A DNA stretch of 37,394 nt from Spyradocola sp050942925. GTDB taxonomy: Bacteria; Bacillota; Clostridia; Christensenellales; UBA1750. The notes below the pieces were generated by a model. The model saw nothing but the letters and a program-made list of their open reading frames with translations, ran no database searches and had not been told where the DNA came from. The stretch lies in contig JBMNOF010000011.1 in the NCBI GenBank assembly GCA_050942925.1, positions 1 to 37,394 on the forward strand, in the 5' to 3' direction. This document shows positions 24,719-32,960 of the stretch, piece after piece (position 1 is the first letter of the stretch; each line of letters begins with the position of its first letter). The position numbers and the translations under genes were made by a program.

Positions 24719-25117
24719 GTGCAGATTCATGAGTCCGCCGAGGACTATCTGGAGACGATTCTCCTCTTGCAGCGGCGGCAAGGGCAGGTGCGCTCCATCG
24801 ACATTGTCAACGAACTGGGATATTCCAAGCCGAGCGTCAGCGTCGCCATGAAACGGCTGCGCGAAAGCGGCTATATTTCCATGGATCACGATGGTTTCAT
24901 CACCTTAAATCCCTCGGGAGAGGAGATTGCCGTGCGCATCTATACACGGCACTATTTGCTGACGCAGTTTTTGCAAAAGCTGGGCGTAAGCGAGGCGACC
25001 GCCGCGGCGGACGCTTGCAAGATCGAGCACGACTTGAGCGATGAAACCTTTGAACGGATCACCGACCATGCGCTGCACCACATGCAGGTGGATCTGCCGG
25101 ACTTCTCCCACTCATAA
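24719..25117 (+). CDS. DtxR/MntR-family metal-dependent regulator
   Basis: 132 residues, GTG start at 24719 with AAGGAGG eight bases upstream; earlier in-frame ATG at 24644 overlaps the promoter. Winged helix (VRSIDIVNELGYSKPSVSVAMKRLRESGYI), then the dimer and metal domain. Putative ligands by eye alignment: Asp9 and Glu12 (MntR D8/E11 type), His78, Cys100 (where DtxR has Cys102 and MntR has Glu99), Glu103 and His104. There is no SH3-like third domain, as in MntR. With Mn or Fe bound it should repress the divergent feo operon through the GTTAG...CTAAC sites. Whether it senses Fe or Mn is open; position and Cys100 favour iron. Confidence 0.92.
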   Translation: MQIHESAEDYLETILLLQRRQGQVRSIDIVNELGYSKPSVSVAMKRLRESGYISMDHDGFITLNPSGEEIAVRIYTRHYLLTQFLQKLGVSEATAAADACKIEHDLSDETFERITDHALHHMQVDLPDFSHS

Positions 25118-25160
25118 AAAAGCGAACAACCGGACGTAAAGGCCCGGTTGTTCGCTTTTT
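25117..25160. terminator. Bidirectional terminator between metal regulator and M56 gene
   Basis: A 17-bp stem (25117-25133 with 25144-25160), A-tract and T-tract included, with a 10-nt loop; it ends both convergent genes. Confidence 0.93.
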
Positions 25161-25165
25161 ATTGC

Positions 25166-28072
25166 CTACCCGGGAAATGCGGGAAGCACTTCCTGCTCCA
25201 GAAGCTGGAATGCTTCGCCGTCCCAAGCGATGGTAGAGACCGCGTACCCCACGCAGTCCGAATGGCCGTAAACCCACAGGTACTGCCAGAGGCGGATCTC
25301 CGCCGCGCCGCCGGCCCCGGGCACGACCTCGATGGCGCTGACGCCGTCCACAGCGCCGCTCTGCGTGAACCGCGCGTTTCCGTCCGCGTCAAAGCCGTTC
25401 CCGACGCAGGCGTCGCGCATCTCCTCGGGAATCTCGTACGTCACGTCGAGCCTTTCCCCGGTGACGCGCACGCGGAAGCCATCCACGTACTGGGGCGCAA
25501 AGGCATAGCCCGAGTTCCAGCCGGAGGCCGGTTCCTCCGGGTTCTGCGCGGGAAGGGGCAGGCTGGAGAGGGCGCCGTCCTGCAGCGTCCAGACGGCCAG
25601 ATCCCAGCTCCCCGCGCCGCCGGCGCCGCCCAGGTCGCACAGGGCGAGGATTTCGTCCCGGCCGTCCCCGGTCACGTCCGCTGCGAGGATCGGCCCCGGG
25701 GCAATGCCCTCCAGGATGCCGCGGACGAGCTGTCCATTCCCCAACGCCGCGTTGACGGTCATCGTTCCCCTGTCCCGCGACAGGAGATCCCAGGAGACGC
25801 GATCCGTCCGGCCATCGCCGTCCAAGTCTCCCACAACCGCTTCCGCCTCAGGGAACAGCGCTTCCACTTCCGCGAAGGTCGCCGCATCCAATTCCGAGCG
25901 CCGGCCCGTCTCCCCGCGCTGCACAAACGCGCGGTTTCCCTCCGCATAGACGTAGAATTCCCCTTGTTTGCCGCGGAAGCTCGTCTGCGTGAACCGATAA
26001 GCCGTCTCCTGTTCGTTGACCGCAGTCCCCGGTTCGCTCATCGTGATCTGCGCCAGCCGCGCCGCCAGCGCCGCACCCTCGTCCAGGATCGAAATTGCCC
26101 CTGCCTCCTGCCCGAAATACAGGCGCTCCGCGCTCCACGTCACGGGGTTCTTCTCTCCATCCCTCCAGGCGTCCAAGAGCGCGTAGCTCTGCGCGGAAAA
26201 CGCCGTGCACCAACCGGTGTCGTCAAACTGAAGCACGGGGGTTTCCCCGTTCCAGAGATAGACGTAAGCGACGCCCCCATCGTACAGTCCCAGGCGGATG
26301 CAGTCGCCCTGCTCGATTTGTTCCGCAGGCAAGCCTTCCCACGCCGCAGAGATGGCCAGCGCTTCCCGGCAGATCCTGTCCAGGAATGCCTGTTCCTCGG
26401 CTGTCAGGGCATTGGTCTCCCAAACCACGCTCCCCGCCTGGATGTTCCGGACGGTTTCCACCAGGGCCTGCAGGGTATCCTGGGCTTCGACTTCCATTCG
26501 CAGGTCCTCGCGCTCGCCCGCCTCGTCATAGACGCGGTAGACCGCCGTGCCATCCGCCGCGCCGGAGAGGACAAAGATCGACAGGCCGTTTTCCGATGCC
26601 GAGCAGGTCGCGGAAACGCGAGCGGTCGCATCCTCGCGCTCCGCGCGCTGCAGCCCTTCTTCTCCGCAAATGAGGACGTCGCAGTCGGACAAGCGCAGGA
26701 GCGCGGTCTGCCCCGGCCCGGGAGCCGGCTCCATGTCCGCATCATCCCCGTCCGGCAGCCGGCAGGCGCCTACCTGATCCCCGTCCCGGAAAACCGCAAG
26801 GCTGCCCGTTTCCTCCTCCCGCAGGAGCAGCACTTCCACGTCTTCCAGGTTCCAGGCGGTTTCGGCCGCACGGTCCTCGTCGTCCACCTGCACAAAGCAG
26901 AGGTAGAATCCGCCATAGTTCTCGACATATGCGCGGTCTCCGCTCGCATAGACCGCGCAGCCGGCATACATTTCGTCCAGATTGGTTGCCTGCCCCTCCT
27001 GCTCCGGTAGCTCCTGCGTGTTGTGGAGCACGGAGGCAATCCGCCCGATCTCCTCGCTGCCCGCGGGGAGCTCCGAAACGGTGGTCTCCTCGCTGCGGTA
27101 CAGATTTCCCCCCATGCGCAGGTACGCCGTCTGCTCCGGGCGGTTCAGCGCAAGCCCTATGCCGAGCGCCAGCACCAGCGCGACCATCGCGGCCATCGCC
27201 CACAGCGCGGGGCGCTTCCAGCGCAGAACGCCGCGGATTCTTCCCTTGACGCCGCCCTCCCCAAACGCGAGCGGCGCGGTCAGGGCGATGCGCCGCCCCG
27301 TCGCCACCCGCAGCAGCGCTGCAGAGTAGTTCCTCTTGACCTGCGGGCCGAGCTTCCGGAGCACGGACTCGTCGCAAGCGGCCTCCATGTCCCGCCCGCT
27401 CAGGCAAAAGGCCAGCCAGACCAATGGATGGAACCAGTGCAGGCAAAGCGCCACCCAGGCCAGTAGCCGCAGCGCCGGATCTCCGCGGCGGATGTGGGCG
27501 CGCTCATGCGCCAGGACCAAGTCCCTCTCCCCATCGGTCAACCCTTTCGGCAGATAGATGCGCGGGCGAAGCACGCCCAGCACAAACGCCGTTGGCAGCC
27601 CTGCCGCCACATAGATGCCGGGCTCCACTTCCCTTGCGCCGCGCAAGCGCCGCCGCAGCCGGAAGAGGGAAATCCCCCCCGCCAGCAACATCCCTGCGCA
27701 TCCCGTCACCCAAAGAACGGCGCCGACCGCCGAATAGATCTGCAGGGGATTGGCGCTCGCCGTGGGGTCCGCCGCAGGCAGCGCCCCGCCCACCGCCGCA
27801 TCCAGCGCCGGTACTCCCGTGTGCACCTGCGGCTGCGCCGCGTAGAGCAGGTCCGTCCGCACAGGCGCAGGGTCCGTCGGCAAGAGCGCCAATGCACTCT
27901 CCAGGGAAACCGGACACAGCAGCCGGAAGAGCACCACAGCCCAGAGCGCATAGCGCAGCACGGCCGGCGCGCGGCGCAGCAGAAGCCGCGCAAGGCAAAC
28001 GCACAGGATCACGATTCCTGCCGTAAAGCTCATGTTCAGCGTCTGCAGAAAGGCGTCGGTCAAGTTCTGCAC
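25166..28072 (-). CDS. M56-family (BlaR1/MecR1-like) membrane sensor metallopeptidase with large C-terminal domain
   Basis: 968 residues. Helices near 14-32, 38-57, 112-137 and 200-222 surround the zinc peptidase site HERAH (189-193) with third-ligand Glu230 in DMEAACDE. A last helix (about 288-309) leads to a roughly 660-residue exposed C-terminus. In BlaR1 this region is a penicillin-binding domain; here I see no SxxK/SxN/KTG set. Instead two DxDxDG-type Ca-binding loops are visible (DLDGDGRTD near residue 745, DVTGDGRDE near 800), as in VCBS/FG-GAP repeats. Known pairs: the sensor cleaves the partner BlaI repressor on a signal. The start follows three bases after the BlaI stop. The ligand is unknown. 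Confidence 0.9.
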   Translation of the reverse strand: MQNLTDAFLQTLNMSFTAGIVILCVCLARLLLRRAPAVLRYALWAVVLFRLLCPVSLESALALLPTDPAPVRTDLLYAAQPQVHTGVPALDAAVGGALPAADPTASANPLQIYSAVGAVLWVTGCAGMLLAGGISLFRLRRRLRGAREVEPGIYVAAGLPTAFVLGVLRPRIYLPKGLTDGERDLVLAHERAHIRRGDPALRLLAWVALCLHWFHPLVWLAFCLSGRDMEAACDESVLRKLGPQVKRNYSAALLRVATGRRIALTAPLAFGEGGVKGRIRGVLRWKRPALWAMAAMVALVLALGIGLALNRPEQTAYLRMGGNLYRSEETTVSELPAGSEEIGRIASVLHNTQELPEQEGQATNLDEMYAGCAVYASGDRAYVENYGGFYLCFVQVDDEDRAAETAWNLEDVEVLLLREEETGSLAVFRDGDQVGACRLPDGDDADMEPAPGPGQTALLRLSDCDVLICGEEGLQRAEREDATARVSATCSASENGLSIFVLSGAADGTAVYRVYDEAGEREDLRMEVEAQDTLQALVETVRNIQAGSVVWETNALTAEEQAFLDRICREALAISAAWEGLPAEQIEQGDCIRLGLYDGGVAYVYLWNGETPVLQFDDTGWCTAFSAQSYALLDAWRDGEKNPVTWSAERLYFGQEAGAISILDEGAALAARLAQITMSEPGTAVNEQETAYRFTQTSFRGKQGEFYVYAEGNRAFVQRGETGRRSELDAATFAEVEALFPEAEAVVGDLDGDGRTDRVSWDLLSRDRGTMTVNAALGNGQLVRGILEGIAPGPILAADVTGDGRDEILALCDLGGAGGAGSWDLAVWTLQDGALSSLPLPAQNPEEPASGWNSGYAFAPQYVDGFRVRVTGERLDVTYEIPEEMRDACVGNGFDADGNARFTQSGAVDGVSAIEVVPGAGGAAEIRLWQYLWVYGHSDCVGYAVSTIAWDGEAFQLLEQEVLPAFPG

Positions 28073-28075
28073 GGT

Positions 28076-28438
28076 TCATCCCTCCTCGTGGTCCCGGATC
28101 AATCGCTCAATTTCGTCGATCTCCCGCTCGGTCAGCTTTTTCCGCCGCACAAACGCCGCGAGAAACCGCGGCAGAGATCCTTCAAAGTTCTCGTTGACGA
28201 ACTGCTCGCCCTGTGCGCCTTCGAATTCCTCCTTGGGGATTTGCACGCGCACCTCCCCCTTCTCCATCACAAAGAGCCCGCGATCGCACAGCCTGCGCAG
28301 CATCGTATAGGTCGTCGTCCGCTTCCAGGCAAAGGCCTCGGCGCAGGCCTCCACCAGCTCTCGCGTGCGCAAGGGCGCCCGCTCCCAAAGCATCTCCGCC
28401 AAACGGCGCTCCATCTCCCCCAGCTTATAGCTCTCCAT
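28076..28438 (-). CDS. BlaI/MecI/CopY-family repressor
   Basis: 120 residues. An N-terminal winged helix (LGEMERRLAEMLWERAPLRTRELVEAC, then KRTTTYTMLRRLCDRGLF) is followed by a C-terminal dimerisation helix pair ending LTEREIDEIERLIRDHEEG. It binds its own promoter as a dimer and is probably inactivated by the M56 sensor encoded three bases downstream. The start at 28436-28438 follows GGGGAGG; an earlier in-frame ATG (28465) would add nine residues that fall in the ribosome site region. Confidence 0.95.
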   Translation of the reverse strand: MESYKLGEMERRLAEMLWERAPLRTRELVEACAEAFAWKRTTTYTMLRRLCDRGLFVMEKGEVRVQIPKEEFEGAQGEQFVNENFEGSLPRFLAAFVRRKKLTEREIDEIERLIRDHEEG

Positions 28439-28453
28439 CGAGTTTCCTCCCCT

Positions 28454-28506
28454 GTCTATCTTCATTAGACAGTTTTAGTCTAACACATGTAGACAATCCC
28501 TGTCAA
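28454..28506 (-). promoter_or_regulatory. Promoter of the BlaI-M56 operon with two GTCTA-N7-TAGAC operators
   Basis: On the minus strand: TTGACA (28501-28506), 18-bp spacer, TAGACT (28477-28482). Two 17-bp palindromes of identical form (GTCTA-N7-TAGAC) lie at 28454-28470 and 28478-28494, centred 24 bp apart. The second covers the -10 and spacer; the first lies downstream of the -10 toward the start. An offset pairing (TTAGAC/GTCTAA across 28465-28483) also exists. These are the expected sites for the BlaI-type repressor. Confidence 0.85.
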
Positions 28507-28514
28507 GCTTCTTC

Positions 28515-28543
28515 TTGCAAGCATCTGGCGCGTTGGGTATAAT
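28515..28543 (+). promoter_or_regulatory. Promoter of the aldose epimerase-like gene
   Basis: TTGCAA (28515-28520), 17-bp spacer, TATAAT (28538-28543). Its -35 is only about 10 bp from the -35 of the divergent BlaI promoter, so the two may interfere. Confidence 0.8.
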
Positions 28544-28651
28544 GGCCTTGGATTCCACGAACAAGCGAGAGCGCAGAATGGCCGCATGCGCATCGATGCG
28601 TGCGGCCGCCCGGCATGCGCTCGCCTTGCGCAGAGAAAGGAGATTTTTCCC

Positions 28652-29503
28652 ATGCTCTACCCATTACGGAACGCAGACTTGACGGTGGAAATTCAGGACC
28701 TGGGTGCGGAGCTCACGCGCGTGACCAACCAGGCGGACGGCTATGAATACCTTTGGAGCGGGGACCCTTCGATCTGGTCCGGCCACTCGCCCTTGCTCTT
28801 CCCCATCGTGGGCAAGCTCCGCGACCAGCGCTATACCTACGGCGGACAGACCTACACCCTGCCCAAGCACGGCTTTGCGCGCCGCTCGCTCTTCCGCTGC
28901 GAGCAGACGGGCGCGACTTCGCTGACCATGGTGCTGGACGATTGGGCGGCGCATGCGGACGCATACCCCTTCCGGTGGGCGCTCCGGGTGTCCTTTTCCC
29001 TGGAGGGGCGCACGCTCACCGTGCGCCACGAGGTGGAAAACCTGGACGACGCGGCCCCGCTGCTCTTTTCCATCGGCGCGCACCCGGCCATCGCCTGCAA
29101 GGACGGCGTGCTCGTCTTTCCCCAGCCGGAGACGATCGACGCGCGGCAGTTCGGACCGGACGGCCTGATCGCGGAGGCGCGAACGCCGTTCCTTCGCGGG
29201 GAGACGCGCTACCCACTGCTCCCCCACACCTTTGACCGCGACGCCTACATTCTGGAAGGCCTGCGCTCTCCCTATGTGGACGTGCACAGCGCCGCAACCC
29301 CGCACTGGACGCGCGTGCACTTTGGCGGCGCGCCCTACGTCGGCATTTGGGCCAAGCCCGGCGCGCCCTACGTCTGCATCGAACCTTGGGAGGGCTTGGA
29401 CGACAGCACACAGGCTTCGGGCGCCCTCGACGAAAAGGAGGGCATCGTCTCCTTGCCCGCGGGACAGACGCACACCTTCTCCATCTCCCTCGACTTTTCC
29501 TAA
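28652..29503 (+). CDS. Aldose 1-epimerase family protein (LacX-like)
   Basis: 283 residues, a galactose-mutarotase-like beta-sandwich that interconverts sugar anomers in the cytoplasm. Motifs expected for the family are present: LPKHGFARRS with the catalytic-type His, FSIGAHPAI with the second His, and VCIEPWEGLDD with the Glu base. The length and plan match the LacX-like subgroup rather than classic GalM. The start ATG 28652 follows AAAGGAG. It is monocistronic, between the BlaI promoter and a terminator. The sugar cannot be told; nearby rhamnosidase and galactosidase genes suggest plant-derived sugars. Confidence 0.92.
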   Translation: MLYPLRNADLTVEIQDLGAELTRVTNQADGYEYLWSGDPSIWSGHSPLLFPIVGKLRDQRYTYGGQTYTLPKHGFARRSLFRCEQTGATSLTMVLDDWAAHADAYPFRWALRVSFSLEGRTLTVRHEVENLDDAAPLLFSIGAHPAIACKDGVLVFPQPETIDARQFGPDGLIAEARTPFLRGETRYPLLPHTFDRDAYILEGLRSPYVDVHSAATPHWTRVHFGGAPYVGIWAKPGAPYVCIEPWEGLDDSTQASGALDEKEGIVSLPAGQTHTFSISLDFS

Positions 29504-29510
29504 CCGACAA

Positions 29511-29543
29511 AGCAGCGCCCGTCGTTTGACGGGCGCTGCTTTT
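29511..29543. terminator. Bidirectional terminator after the epimerase and SH3b genes
   Basis: A perfect 13-bp stem (29511-29523 with 29528-29540) with a GTTT loop is followed by TTTT on the plus strand; the minus side has a shorter TTT tail. Confidence 0.9.
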
Positions 29544-29558
29544 GCCGGGAGCGAAATT

Positions 29559-31085
29559 CTAGACCCAGAGCAGGTATTCCACCTTCACGAAGCCGCCATC
29601 CGCAAGCTCCGCCCAACCGTCGGCTACGCGCACGACGTCCAGCGTTTCTCCCCTGCCGTGCGTCCCGATGACGGGATAGTCCGTCCCCGCACCTGCGCGC
29701 ACGTTCAGTTTCCGGCAGGCCACGTACCATGCGCTGCCCGCCGGCTGCGAATCGGCCGCGGTTTCCACCGGCTCTGCCGCCGGAACCACGGTGATCTTCA
29801 GGGAAGGCGTCCCGTAGGAAACCCGGCTCATGTTCCCCACGCTGTCCTCCTGCACGTCTCCCGTTTCGTACGTCGCCGTGACATAGGCCACGCCGGGCCG
29901 GCTGGCATAAATCCGCCCCTCCGCCGTGACCTCCAAGACCGTGCGGTCGCTGCCCTCTCCCAGGGCGATCTGCAGCTCTCCCACCCCGCCATCGCGCACG
30001 GGGAGGCCATCCGCAACGCCCAGCACGACGGGGTCAAGGCTCTGCCCAACGGCCAGCGTGACTTCGCTCTGCGCAAAGTAGATTCCCTTCGGGTCCCGAC
30101 CCGCAATGTCCGTTCTCTCCACGATGGTCATCTCCGGCGTGCGATAGAGGGCATCTGCCGTTTCCACGGTAAAGACCACCTTCTGCCTCTCCGCAAGAGA
30201 ACTATCCGTCTTTACGCGGTAGACCGCCGTTCCCTGGTCGAGCTTCCCCTCGCGCTCCAGGTACAGCGCGGCGGTTTGCCCGGCCTCGCTTTGCACCTGC
30301 GCCGCCCAGGCAATCCCCGGAATCGGCTGTCCGGACGCGTCTGCAAAGGCAATCTCCACCTCCACAGGCTCCTCCCGCTCGAGAATCCACGCATAGTAAT
30401 TGTAATACGCCTGGCTGGGCAGGTCCAAGTAGATCCGATCCCCCACGCAATAGGCGTCCACATGCGCGCCGGTCATGTTCAAAATTTGCAGTTCCCGCTC
30501 CTCTTTGTAGACGTGCGTATTCTCCAGTTCCAGCGACAGGACCGCGGTCTCCGTCACCTCGTGCTGAAGACCATCCTCCTCCAGCAGAGCCGTCACCTGG
30601 ACAACGTGCGTTTCCTGCCGGCTTTCCTTTCCCAAGAATATGGGAAAGATCACGCCGTAGCTTCCGCTGTGCACGTTGTGCCAGCCGACGTCGTCCGCAA
30701 AGTCTGCCGCTTCATCCGGCTGGATCTCCTGTCCATCCACGGTGACGACCACCTGGCTTTCGTCCGTGATGGCCGCGATCTCGGGAGAAAACCCGTCCAC
30801 GCGAACCAATGCCACCCTTTGATCCTCGAGAAACCGCCCCGCGACCTCCGGCTCTTCCTGCTCATAGTCATAGGCAAAGCGCACCGCGTTGACGTTTTCC
30901 TTTCTCCCCGTCGTCTGCACGGTTTCCAGCGCTTGAAAGCTCCCGTCCAGGCTGGAAACCACGTTGACGCTCCGAACCTCCACGTTGTACGCCTTCCCCG
31001 CAACGCTCGCGCGCGAGATGGCTCCCACGGTCACCGGCAGGCACAACAGAATCAAACACACCAGGGCTGCGATCCTCTTTTTCAT
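29559..31085 (-). CDS. Secreted protein with C-terminal SH3b domain
   Basis: 508 residues with a Sec signal peptide (KKR, then IAALVCLILLCLPVTVGA, cleavage after VGA near 22). The middle (about 25-340) has mostly beta-rich sequence that I do not recognise. Residues about 345-425 (YFAQSEVTLAVGQSLDPVVLG, then EVTAEGRIYASRPGVAYVTATY) look like a Big2-type Ig domain. The end (about 447-508, RKLNVRAGAGTDYPVIGTHGRGETLDVV) is an SH3b domain that may bind the cell wall. There is no enzymatic motif. The ribosome site GGAGGG is clear. It is probably secreted and wall-associated, alone between terminators; its function is unknown. Confidence 0.85.
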   Translation of the reverse strand: MKKRIAALVCLILLCLPVTVGAISRASVAGKAYNVEVRSVNVVSSLDGSFQALETVQTTGRKENVNAVRFAYDYEQEEPEVAGRFLEDQRVALVRVDGFSPEIAAITDESQVVVTVDGQEIQPDEAADFADDVGWHNVHSGSYGVIFPIFLGKESRQETHVVQVTALLEEDGLQHEVTETAVLSLELENTHVYKEERELQILNMTGAHVDAYCVGDRIYLDLPSQAYYNYYAWILEREEPVEVEIAFADASGQPIPGIAWAAQVQSEAGQTAALYLEREGKLDQGTAVYRVKTDSSLAERQKVVFTVETADALYRTPEMTIVERTDIAGRDPKGIYFAQSEVTLAVGQSLDPVVLGVADGLPVRDGGVGELQIALGEGSDRTVLEVTAEGRIYASRPGVAYVTATYETGDVQEDSVGNMSRVSYGTPSLKITVVPAAEPVETAADSQPAGSAWYVACRKLNVRAGAGTDYPVIGTHGRGETLDVVRVADGWAELADGGFVKVEYLLWV

Positions 31086-31296
31086 GTTCTTCCCTCCGTC
31101 ATATGCAGTTTTTGGGGCTCTTTTCCTTTTACGATAGCACCCTCAAAGCCGGAAGTAAATGAACATTCCTGCCCAAAATATATATATTCTGACTTTTTTC
31201 GACAAAAGTGCAGCAGGGCCTTCTGGTTCTCCTTTCTCCCTGCTCCCAAGGTCCCCGCATTTTGCCTTCTCCTGTGCGCACTTCCCTGCATGACAC
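31086..31296 (-). promoter_or_regulatory. Intergenic region with a likely promoter of the SH3b gene
   Basis: In the 261-bp gap (31086-31346) the minus strand shows TTTACT-N17-TATCGT with TGC before the -10, at roughly 31133-31161. An AT-rich ATATATATAT tract lies near 31178-31188, upstream of it. I see no small gene or RNA here. Confidence 0.45.
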
Positions 31297-31333
31297 AAAA
31301 ACAGAGCCTACCGGACTGGCAAGCTCTGTTTTT
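31297..31333 (-). terminator. Terminator of the amidohydrolase-glycerate kinase-GH36 operon
   Basis: An AAAAACAGAGC (31297-31307) / GCTCTGTTTTT (31323-31333) stem with a 15-nt loop, 14 bp after the GH36 stop. It can work in both directions. Confidence 0.85.
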
Positions 31334-31346
31334 TTCATGACGGAAA

Positions 31347-32945
31347 TTACCGCTTGAGCGGCTCCGCGCCGAAGGCATCGTCCCAATCGTAGAGGACCTC
31401 GCCCTCCTCCGTCCGCCAGCGCGCGGGGCAGGTGGTCTCTATCCAATCCAAGGGCTCCGCCGGCTCCTGCGGAATCGACGCGCGGCGGAAGGCCTCGCGC
31501 AAGGCCGCAGCCTGCGCTTCGCCAATGGCATCCGGCGCGGCGGAAACGAACAAGGGGGTTCCGCTCCGGGCCAGCAAGTCCAGCCACTGCGCGTTTTTCG
31601 CCCAATCCACTTCCCGCGTCAGGCCGACGCAATCCGCATCGCAGGATTGGAAGATGTTGTGCTGCAGCATGCGGAAGGCAAGCGTGTTGACGCCCATCAG
31701 GCGCGTGCGCTCCCAGATGCGGCCGCTCGTGTCGTCCCCCGTGCGGCTGAGTTCAAAGATCCCTGCCGACAAATGCGGCACCGTATTGCATCCCATGAGC
31801 AGCGTCTCGTCGCGCACGCCCGCGCGCATCGCGGCATACAGGTCGCGGATCACCATGGCGGTGGTCTTGCTCCCGTCCGCAAAGGACCAACCCTCGTCCG
31901 TCACCTGCGCCCCCATCTGGAAGCCCCAGCGGCCGAGCAGATCAAACGTGGAGAAATCCTGCTTGATGAGCGCATAGCCCCAATTCTCCAACCGGGTGAA
32001 CATGGCGCGCACGTGATCCAGCACCTCGGGCACGCTCGGGTCGAGCACACAGCCGCCGTGGAGCTCCCGCTCCGGGATGGAACGGTGCAGCTTCCAGGTT
32101 TCCGGCACCGCCTCCCGCGTGAGCAACGGCCGAATCCAGATTCCCGGGCGGACGTCCATGGCCTTCATGCCGTCGGCCAGCGCCGCCATGTCGGGATAGT
32201 CCGCATTGCTGCGGTCCCAGGGTCCGCCGTTGTATCCGTCGCCGTGCTCGATCTGCCAACCATCGTCAATCACCATGAAGGGACGGTTGTTCAGCCCGCC
32301 TGCCCAGTCCGCAATGCGCGCCGCGTCCGCGAGGATCTCCTGCGTGCTGCTCTTGCCATAGGCATAATACCAGTTGTTGCCGCCATAGACCGGCGCAGCG
32401 GGCAACCGCCGAACCGTGCAGAGCGCCGCCGCCAGCCTGCGCCCCGCGGCAAAAGCGCTCTCCCCTTCGATCGGCTCCGTCTGCCGCACGCGGCACAATT
32501 CCAGCGGCTCCTCCCGCACGAGACCCGTGCCGCCCGAGCGCACATCCAGCGCGAGCGTAATGCCGCGCGCATCCACCTGGAACCAGCACAGGGCATTCGC
32601 GTGCACCGCAACGCCCGCGCCCGCCGTTTGTCCTCCGCGTTCAGCGAGGAAGAACCACGGCAGCACACGCTCCGGGACCATGCCCCGCCACTCCATGTCG
32701 CCGTAACCGCGCTCCCAGGCGTCGCCCAAGACCCGCAGAGACGGCAGCTTCTGTTCCCAGCGGAGCATCACCCGGCACAGCGGCCGCGCGGCCTCCTCCA
32801 GGCGCACGCAGACCTCCTGACCCACGGGCTGCGCCGTCAGCCGCACCCCGCGCGCGGAAAAGGCGCCGCCCGCCTTTTCCGCCACAACCTCTTCCTGTGC
32901 AAAGAGAAACTTGACCCGATCCGGCTCCCGCAGGAGATTCCACAT
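31347..32945 (-). CDS. GH36-type alpha-galactosidase
   Basis: 532 residues. The TIM-barrel blocks FMVIDDGWQ (near 218-226), ALIKQDFSTFD (nucleophile Asp in the KxD motif) and SRTGDDTSGR (acid/base Asp) are the GH36/GH27 signatures. An N-terminal beta domain (about 1-180) precedes the barrel. The chain is short for GH36 (often about 700), and no signal peptide is seen, so it works on imported galactosides. The start 32943-32945 follows AGGAGG by eight bases; a GTG three codons earlier lies in that site. It is the third gene of the operon, 15 bp after the glycerate kinase. Raffinose/stachyose-like substrates are likely but not shown. Confidence 0.92.
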   Translation of the reverse strand: MWNLLREPDRVKFLFAQEEVVAEKAGGAFSARGVRLTAQPVGQEVCVRLEEAARPLCRVMLRWEQKLPSLRVLGDAWERGYGDMEWRGMVPERVLPWFFLAERGGQTAGAGVAVHANALCWFQVDARGITLALDVRSGGTGLVREEPLELCRVRQTEPIEGESAFAAGRRLAAALCTVRRLPAAPVYGGNNWYYAYGKSSTQEILADAARIADWAGGLNNRPFMVIDDGWQIEHGDGYNGGPWDRSNADYPDMAALADGMKAMDVRPGIWIRPLLTREAVPETWKLHRSIPERELHGGCVLDPSVPEVLDHVRAMFTRLENWGYALIKQDFSTFDLLGRWGFQMGAQVTDEGWSFADGSKTTAMVIRDLYAAMRAGVRDETLLMGCNTVPHLSAGIFELSRTGDDTSGRIWERTRLMGVNTLAFRMLQHNIFQSCDADCVGLTREVDWAKNAQWLDLLARSGTPLFVSAAPDAIGEAQAAALREAFRRASIPQEPAEPLDWIETTCPARWRTEEGEVLYDWDDAFGAEPLKR

Positions 32946-32960
32946 TCTCTCCACCTCCTA

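Noticed and set aside
25166..28072. Beta-lactam resistance locus
   Set aside because: BlaI and an M56 sensor are present, but no beta-lactamase or PBP gene is next to them and the sensor lacks visible penicillin-binding motifs.
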